DNA of 64,000 nucleotides from Loripinus fragilis. Taxonomy: Eukaryota > Mollusca > Bivalvia > Lucinida > Lucinidae. Shown here in pieces: positions 56,111 through 64,000 of this stretch. The notes under the pieces are model-generated. The model was given only the letters and a program-made list of their open reading frames with translations. It had not been told where the DNA came from and searched no databases. Each line of letters begins with the position of its first letter. Positions within the stretch are counted from its first letter, which is position 1. The position numbers and the translations under genes were made by a program. Location: the NCBI GenBank assembly GCA_964019695.1, contig OZ026520.1:34142620-34206619 (forward strand), in the 5' to 3' direction.

Positions 56111-57309
56111 TTTATATCACTTATCTACTTATATAAGTGTGCAGGTCACATATAGCTAGTTACTGTTAAGGTTTTTTTATTGTTTTTGAGATGAAGAAAA
56201 AAAAACACCATTCAAAACAAGATACTAACCCCTAGCAATTTCGAAGCTGATAACACCTATCCTGGTCATAAATGTTAAAATGCCAACAAGTGTTTCATTT
56301 TTAACATTTATAGGTAGGATAAATACAACATCTGAGAAACTTATGGCATGAAACTTCTTTATTTGGCAGTATTTTAGTTTTTATGAGCAGTTGAAATTTT
56401 GTACTCAGTTGAATTGAGCATGAAATAAGTTTATAACCCCGGGACAAGGTGTTTGATTTACATAACACATCTTTGGGATTCTGAAAAAGATTGTATCGAT
56501 TCCTGATCTTTGCATCCTTACTTACTATGACACAGCCTGTCCTGCAATACAATGTACCAATACCTTTCGTAATAATTATCTTTCACGATGTTGAATTGGT
56601 TCATTTTAAGGGGATACTTTTCGAAACTTCAAAGTTCAGTTGCTAAATTTAGCTTTAACCATAACAGACAGTGCAGGTGCTGATGAGATGTCACATCTTG
56701 TGGCCTCTCAGCTGGGGTTTGAACTGTTTTGAAAATGATCTTTGGTACTATGCTAGGTACAAATTGGTAATTAAAGATAAATTACAGTCAGGTAAAGCTA
56801 TTTCTCACTAATTATGGATAATGAATAGGATATATCTGACATACTTTTCGGTCTTGATTATAACCTTTCTCCAAGATAAAGTGACCTCTTGTGTGTAGTT
56901 TAAAAAGGAATGTCAAAAGCTTTTATTAAGTTCTAATAATACGTTAACCATATCACGCCCTTGACGAAATCCAAATTACGACTGGGGAAACTGGTATACA
57001 TTTAAGATTTATCTTTTTTTAAAAACTGCTTAGTTATTGCCTTCAAACTGTATATATAAATAAATCGAACATATACACATCTTGTCTCTTTTTATAAGCT
57101 CTGAACTCATTGACCAATATATTCAAACTGTTAACTATTATTGTATGTACTGTTGAATCCTTACTATTGTTTAATCTCGTTTTTCATATCTGGATTTGTA
57201 TGTATTAGTAGATAATACAAATAAAAGTTAGGGATATTTTATATGAACCAAACATCTATGTGTCTTGATCCTGATCAGAATTAAAGGTGAAGTTGCTACC
57301 GTCAAAATG

Positions 57310-57560
57310 TTTAATTCCTCCAGTTATTTTCTTACTGACTGTTCCAAGGCGGTGCTTCTTTTGTGAATATTTCTTTGTTAATATGTTTCCTGTTTGTCTT
57401 TGCCAGACTGTCCTGTCTGCTCCTTGCAGCCTTGTGGTCACCTGCTGTGAGGGAGCTGACCTCTTGGTTCTCTCGTGTGTGATGTTTTCTTGTGTCTTTG
57501 TCACTTTCCCATATGTCGTTCTGGGTAGGCTTGATATCTGATATTTGCCTCCTTCCTTTG
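57310..57560. repeat. AGGAATCGATACAATCAAG-family repeat, reverse
   Basis: GGGAGCTGACCTCTTGGTTC, TTTGTCACTTTCCCATATG, TTCTGGGTAGG in reverse order. The open frame read through it (57287-57541) is a repeat artefact. Confidence 0.6.
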
Positions 57561-57929
57561 AGTTATCATAAACCAAAAAGGATCAACCAAAATAAAATAT
57601 TGCCGTGGTACAAGATGTTAGCCACAAGAGTGGAATCATGTAGGGAAGGACCAAGCCAGCTTACTCTGCTACATAACTTAATTTTATCCTTTGTATACTG
57701 ATAGATTCATACAATAAATTTGGGATGTTTCATTGTATATAAAGGTATCTAGGGATGTCAGGTTATATTTTTTCACAGTCAGCAATTGCGGTCAGTCAAT
57801 GTCCGCCCTCCATCGTCGTCCATCGTTCGTCGTTAACAATTTCATTTAAATGACAACTCCTCCTATACCACTTGGCTATTTTTAACCAAACTTCACAGGG
57901 ATGTTTTGGAGTTAACGGCCCACTAAACT

Positions 57930-58346
57930 AGCTTAGAAAATTGATCCGTCATAAAACATGGCCGCCAGGGGGCGAGGCATATCGCGATAACATATTTTAA
58001 AAAAAACGTCTCATCTAAAACCAGTGGTCTGTATTCAAAATAATTTGATAGCAATAATCACTGGATATTCTACAAAAATAGCTCAAATGAATTTGATCTG
58101 TCAAAAAAACATGGCTACTGGGGGCGCGGCCAGTTTCCCTTATGTACCTATAATATATATTATAAGAATCTTTAAAAATCCCTTCCTCTAAATACAGTGG
58201 TCAGAATTGAAAACTATTTGACAAATACTGTCACTTGATTATCCTCTACGAAAATAGCTAAAACGATTTTTATCCGTCAAAAACATGGCCGCCAGGGGGC
58301 GTAGCGTATCACGATAACATTTTTTAATCACCTCTGACACGGAATG
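57930..58346. repeat. Tandem array, about 155-170 bp unit (left part)
   Basis: Each unit carries ACATGGCCGCCAGGGGGC, CCAGTGGTCAGAATT and TCTACAAAAATAGCTAAAAC. Units start near 57955, 58110 and 58283. The array is cut at 58347 by the foldback element and resumes at about 61841. Confidence 0.8.
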
Positions 58347-61300
58347 GCGATATAGTCAGGAAAAAAAATCAGATAAAGACGCCTATTTAAGAAGGTACAG
58401 GCATTTTGTGAAGAAAAGGTTTTGAGATACCTATTAGGGGTATTTTGGTATGCTGAATCCAAAAACCAATGTTGGCAAGCTGAAAAAAGGCGTCTTCTCT
58501 ATCTAGTGTGCATATTTCTAAGATGGCCGCCAAATTGAAGAAAAATCCATAAAATATGTAGAGTAACGTGTTAAGGATGCAAAACTGGTTCAAATCAATC
58601 CAAAAACATCTTCTCCTTATTGGGGGTCTTCACTGACGTCAATTTATGCAATTAGAATAAAAATATGACCAAGAGGTAATCAGGGGAGACAACTTGAGCA
58701 ATGAAATCTTGCATCCGACTAAGTAAGATTTTTTTTCATGATAGTCCATGCATATTATGTGGCCCAAATATGTCAGGAATGATTTCATTAAAATGAGAAC
58801 TTTAAAAAATGCATAACAATGATATCTCTATTGTTTGCAGGAGAGTATGGGTCTTTAAATAACATTCTGTAAGTTTCAGCTTAGGGAGGGCGTAAATGCG
58901 GTTTTAAACAAAGTAGGCTTGTACCTACAAACTGACTCGTACCTCAGCAGTTACTCACCCTACACTATTAAACTTGCTAGCAAACTAAAGCTTAGATATA
59001 GTACTTTCATCTGATGGAATGGTCTGATATGCAGATTAATTATCTGATCTAAAATGCATATTCTTCAATACTGATGAAAAGTTCAGAAAATAAGTGAAAA
59101 TTATAAAAAGCAAATATGACCTGAATTCTGCCCCAATCTGCCCTTGTTGCATGCTATTATATCATCAGTGATACACTTTGACAAGTTCATCCTTCCAATA
59201 GTCAAATATAAAATTATCTCATTTGCATATTCATGAATATTTATGAAACTAAAAATAGAAGTAAGATGATGGAATAACTATTTACCCCCCCCCCCCCCCC
59301 ACACACACACACACCTTGGGACGGGGAGGGGGCTTATTAGACTTACCTTGCACACAAGGACAATTACTCATGGGTGCGAAATTGTTCAGTGGATCCACTT
59401 ACCAAAAGTTCTTATTGTCTCCAAAAATAGACCTGTTTGGATTATATAAAATTGCATGGTGTCTGGGGCAACCAATGGGGCACTGTAGCTGGGTCATTTG
59501 CAAGCAGATCCAAGATCGACACTTGCATACCGCACATTCTTTCATGGATTTTTCTCTCTTCCACTAATTCAAGAAAAGTAAGCTGTCAGTTACTAGCAAA
59601 ACAAATGGTCGCTAAATAGCAAAGAATAACATCGCTCATGGAGTCTTGCATAGAACAATTGACCCTCCCCCATAATGTGAAGATCCACAATATGATTCTA
59701 AAGAAAGTGGGTGTACCTTCAAAATGATTCGTATCCTAACTATTCTAGACTACCAAACTTGTAACAAATGAAAGTGAGACTTTACACTTTAACCCAATAG
59801 TATAATGTGCAAATTATCTAATTTGCATATTCATGAATATTAATGTAAACATTAGAAATAAGAGAGAAAATATTAGAAGATTTAAAGGGGTGTACGTACG
59901 ACATAGCCCATATGTCAGCTGCTAATTATTTTAGACTTCCAAAATTGGTACCAAATGAAAGGTGAGTCATAGTACTATAACACAATATTCTGATTTACAA
60001 ATATGATTAAAATATTTGTGACTATTAATGAAAACATTTAACAAAGAAAGGAAATTGTCGAAAAATTGAAATGGGTATATCTACAAAATTACCCATATTT
60101 CATCTGCTAATTATCTTAGACTAACAAGCTTGGTACCAAAGAAATGCTAAGACATAGCAAATTTTATGCCATGATCGGATATGCAAATTATTTTATGATT
60201 ATATTCTTGAATATTAATTTAAATGTTAGAAGCGAGAGAAAAAAGGTAATAAAATTAAGGAGGTGTACCTACAAAATATCTCATATCGTAGCTGCTTATA
60301 TTCTTAGACTACCACACTTGGTACCAACTAAACGCTAAGACATTTTACTATACTCAATATTCATTATGTGAAATTATCTATTTTTAAAATTAATAAATAT
60401 TAATATAACATTAGAAATGAGAGAAAAAAAACGTAGAAAAAATAGTGGGGTCTACTTCTAAAATTACACTTATCTCATCTATTATTTGTTCTAGACAATA
60501 AATTTTAGTATCATATTAAGGCTGAGACATATTATTGTATTCCAATGGTCAGATATACAATCATTAAACAAACATATTCATGAATATTGATGAAATCTAA
60601 AGAAAACAAAAGAAAAATTGAAAGCGAATCAATAAGGTTGTATCTTCCAAAATACTCATTAATAAACAAATTAAATAACTTACGTATCAAAAATTACTAT
60701 CAAAGAACTTTACTGGACTTTAATCTGGGAACAAGTTTAGAAAGTAAGTGAGTATGAAATCTAGGATAAATAGCAGCTGAGATATGAGTAATTTTGCATG
60801 TACATTCTATTTACTGTTCTCCAATTTTGCTCATTTTTAATATTTAATTAATATTCATGAATGCAATGTTTAGATAATTTGCATATTGGACCATTAAGTA
60901 AACATGCTATGTATTAGCATTAAATTGGTAATGAGGCTGATAGTATAGGATATTAAGCAGCTGATTGTAGATAAATTTACTTGTACACCCCTTAATTTTT
61001 TACGATTGTTCTCTTTTTTTTCTAATGTTTTCATTAATATTCATGAATATGCAAATTTGATAATTTGCATATCTGAACATTGGATAAAAGTCCTATGTCG
61101 CAACATTCAGCTTGTACCCGGTTTAAAAGTTTGGATGAGTTGCTTCTGAGATATGAGTACTTTTGTAGGGACATCCCTATTCTTTAGAAGCGTATTATAA
61201 GTTGCCACGGAAACCATGCAATTTCACATATCTCAAATGAGTTTATTCTTTAGGACAATATTTTTCCACATTTAGGTGGTCTCACAAAACAAACTGACAC

Positions 61301-61840
61301 ACATTAGAAGTTATCCTGATGGTACAAGGTTGATCCAATTAGCCCCTAGGTTACTCAGGAATATGCATGCTGTGACTTTTTATAGAAACAAAATGTACCA
61401 TATATTTCGGCATGGATATTATGACATATTTATTTTGAAACAAAACAACTTCTTAATTATCAAAATTTCTTTCTTATTTATTACTTAAAAAGCTGGTAAA
61501 CTGTCCAAATCGTGCTATGAATAAAACTAACATTTAAATAGCAGGATACTGAATAAGGCACTCTAATGGTAAAACAATCTTAGGACATAATACAAATGAT
61601 TTTTAATAACAAAAACATTGTCAAAAAATAAAACATTTCAGTAATATGTCAAATTCCATGATTTTTGGCGGCCATTTTGAAAATATGCAAATTAGGTCAT
61701 TAAGACGTCATTTCTCAGCTTGACAACATTGGTTTTCGGATTCAGCATGCCAAATTACCCCTAATCAAGGTGTCAAACCCTTTTCTTCACATAATGCCTG
61801 TACTTGTTAACTTTTCTGATATTTTTTCCTGACTAATAGT
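58347..61840. mobile_element. 3.5 kb foldback element with tandem subrepeats in its arms
   Basis: Outer arms: AGTCAGGAAAAA...AGGTACAGGCATTTTGTGAA (58355-58415) against TTCACATAATGCCTGTACTT...TTTTTTCCTGACT (61787-61836), and TTGGTTTTTGGATTCAGC-type blocks (58450-58475, 61730-61750). The interior is built of 180-190 bp units (ATATTCATGAATATTAATG, then CTCATATCTCAGCTGCTAAT), forward from about 59200 to 60620 and inverted from about 60730 to 61130. No transposase is seen. The structure resembles Drosophila foldback elements. Confidence 0.65.
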
Positions 61841-62313
61841 CAGAATTCAAAATGATTTAGTAGAAATGATCACTGGATGACCTTCTACAAAAATAACGAA
61901 AGCGAATTCAATCGCTCAGAAAAAATGCGCCAGGGGGCGTGGCCTTTTATCTTTATGTACCTATGTGAGCAAATTTAAACACCTCCTCTTAAACAAGTGG
62001 TCAGAATTGAAACTGTTTGGCTGATGTGGTTACTAAGTGACCGTCTACAGAAATAGCTAAAACGAATTTTATCCGTCAAACACATGGCCGCCAGGGGGCA
62101 TGGCCAGTATCCTTTATGTATGTTAGAAACTTTAAACATCTTCACCTCTGCAACATGTGGTCAGAATTGAAAATGATTTGGCAGAAATGGTTACTAGCTA
62201 GGTGTCTCTCTACAAAAAATAGTTAAAAAACAAACATGACCGCCAGGAGGCGTGACTAATTGCCAATACAAAGACTTTAAAAATCTTCTCTGAAACCGGT
62301 GGCAGAATCTTTA
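61841..62313. repeat. Tandem array, middle part
   Basis: Continuation of the array at 57930-58346 (units near 61920, 62080 and 62232), ending where the 62314 element is inserted inside a unit. Confidence 0.8.
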
Positions 62314-63461
62314 AACAAGAGGGCCCTGGATCGCTCACCTGAGTCCTGGCACATATGATGTTTCTGCCTGTGACTAAAGAGATATCATTAAAAGATATTT
62401 CTATTTTTTGCTCTGGTGGCCATGTTGTTCGGCTGATTAAAACATTCTGATTAAATTAATTAGAAGGCATCATGCGGAACATTTCTGTAATACAATATTG
62501 AATTTGGAAGAGTGGTTCAAGAGGAAATGCTGTTTAAAGACATTGCTTATCTAGAGGTATAGTATGGCCCCTTTCTTCAGTAGAGTGGAACCATTTGTGA
62601 AATTTCGGAAGAATGCATCATGAGGAATAATTCTATGTAATTATTTTTAATGCAGGAGGAAATGCGGTTAAAAGATATTTATTATCTAGAGCTCTGGCAG
62701 TCTATTTGTTCAGTGGAGCCTAACCATTTGTGTAATTTGAGTAGAGGGTATGATGAGAACAATTTTGTGAAATTATTTTGAATTTAGACCAGTGGTTAAG
62801 GCATATATAAAGATATTTCTTATCCAGAGCTCTGGCAGCCCTTTTGTTCAGCGGAGCACAACCATTTTGCAATTGTTGTAGAGGGTGTCATGAGGAACAA
62901 TTCAGTGAAATTATTTTGAACTTGGGCCAGTCGTTCAGGAGGAAATGCAGTTTAAAAATATGTGTTATTTAGAGCACTGGCAGCCATTTTGTTAAGTGGA
63001 GCAAAGCCATTTGTTTTATTGTAAAAGAGGTTACTATGAGGAACAATTCTGTGAAATTATTTGAATTTAGACAATTGGTTAAGGAGAAAATGTAGTTTAA
63101 AGATATTTCTTATCTAGAGCTCTGGCAGCCCTTTTATTCAGTGGAGCAAAACCATTTGTGCAATTTTGGTAGAGATTGTTATGAGGAACAATTCTGTGAA
63201 ATTATTTTGAACTTGGGCCAGTGGTTCAGGAGGAGATGTCGTTTAAAGACTCCTTATCTGGAGCTCTAGCGACCCTCTTGTTCGGTGTAGCAGAACCATT
63301 TGTGCAATTTTGAACGAGGTTATCCTGGTGATCATTCAAGTGATGTTATATGAAATTTAGACTTGTGGTTTAGGAGGAGATGTTTAAAGAAAAGGTTTAT
63401 GGACGCACGAAGGACCGATCACAATAGCTCACCTTGAGCCTTCGGCTCAGGTGAGCTAAAA
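62314..63461 (+). mobile_element. Bivalve-type interspersed element with CTCACCTGAG ends and internal tandem repeats
   Basis: Begins AACAAGAGGGCCCTGGATCG with CTCACCTGAG and ends CCTTCGGCTCAGGTGAGCTA. I associate these ends with a repeat common in bivalve genomes (recollection, not a search). Between them are about six units of 140-150 bp (TTCTTATCTAGAGCTCTGGC, TTCTGTGAAATTATTTTGAA). No open frame of note. Confidence 0.65.
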
Positions 63462-64000
63462 TGATTTGGTAGAAATGATCACAAGATGACTTTCTACAAA
63501 AATAGCTTAGACTAATTTGATCTGAAAAAAAACATGGCCACAAGGAGGCGTGGCCAGTTTCTTATGAACCTTTGAAAGAAAGTTTTTAACATCTCCTTTT
63601 AAACAAATGGTCAGAACTGCAAACGATTTAGCAGAAATGATAACTGGGTCACTTTCTACAAAATAGCTAAAACGAATTTGATCTGTCCAAAATATGGCTG
63701 CAAGGGGACCTGACCAGTTTTCCTAATGTACCTATGTAAGAGACTTTAAACATCTCCTCTGTAACCAGTGGTCAGAATTAAAACTAATTTGGCAGAAACA
63801 CTCTATATAAATAGCACGCAGAAAATTGATTCGTCATAAAACATGGCCACCAGAAGGCGTGGCTTATCGTTACTAAGCAAAATAAAATTACATCTCTGAA
63901 ACCACTCATCAGATTTCAAATAATTTGGCGGAAATGGCAACTGGGTGACATTTTACAGAAATAGCTAAAACAAATTCCATTCGTCAAAAACATGGTCAAT
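63462..64000. repeat. Tandem array, right part, running off the window
   Basis: Units near 63532, 63690 and 63840 (ACATGGCCACAAGGAGGCG and variants) continue the array to the window end. Confidence 0.8.

Larger units (their letters stand above)
55053..57230 (+). other. Probable 3' UTR with two AATAAA signals
   Basis: No coding potential is seen after the stop. AATAAA occurs at 57059-57064 and 57220-57225, a plausible cleavage region. The stretch contains the rest of the exonised MITE arm (to 55127), an inverted-repeat element (55310-55597), a (GT)n tract and a repeat fragment (56260-56525). If transcription ends here the 3' UTR is about 2.2 kb; there may be an earlier non-canonical signal. 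Confidence 0.45.

Noticed and set aside
57287..57541. 84-codon frame with a hydrophobic, Cys-containing stretch
   Set aside because: It is an interspersed repeat in reverse orientation, present at least at 14775-14985 and 36960-37125.

Overview
The window is from a repeat-rich, AT-rich animal genome. Small exons with GT-AG borders, phase-1 extracellular modules, tRNA-derived SINEs, a LINE tail and dense miniature inverted-repeat elements (MITEs) all point to a metazoan. Several families here, such as the 62,314-63,461 element with CTCACCTGAG ends and the GAGCC-ended MITEs, look like ones I associate with bivalve molluscs. The species call is inference from repeat character only; no prokaryotic or viral gene organisation is present.

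One gene can be assembled with confidence. It runs on the + strand from an ATG at 6124 to a stop at 55052, in 13 coding exons whose reading phases agree at every junction (1,986 nt, 661 residues). It encodes a single-pass type I membrane protein: signal peptide; an acidic/His-rich, Cys-containing segment ending in a CCxGY motif that recalls an EMI domain; three EGF-like modules (the first degenerate); a WAP four-disulfide core; a VWC domain; two HYR-type (Ig-like) domains; a short stalk; a transmembrane helix; and a roughly 93-residue tail with two PPxY motifs and one NPxY motif. I do not recognise a named orthologue. A possible alternative last exon at 51303-51400 would give a form without the membrane helix.

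Layout: 1-6020 is intergenic and contains a 2.8 kb element with long inverted ends (644-3475). 6025-6194 holds a TATA-like box and exon 1. Intron 1 (about 20 kb) carries many repeats and a zinc-finger-like reading frame split by a MITE (22339-23084). 26614-55052 holds exons 2-13 among MITEs, SINEs, a LINE tail and foldback elements. 55053-57230 is the probable 3' UTR and polyadenylation region. 57231-64000 is a tandem array interrupted by a 3.5 kb foldback element and by the bivalve-type element.

The most unusual point is that mobile DNA has reshaped the gene at its edges. The last six codons and the stop codon are identical over 22 nt to one arm of a MITE in intron 2; two acceptors lie 12 and 23 nt from a MITE end; one donor opens directly onto a 110 bp (AG)n tract; and part of the first HYR exon is tandemly repeated, in decaying form, in the intron that follows it.
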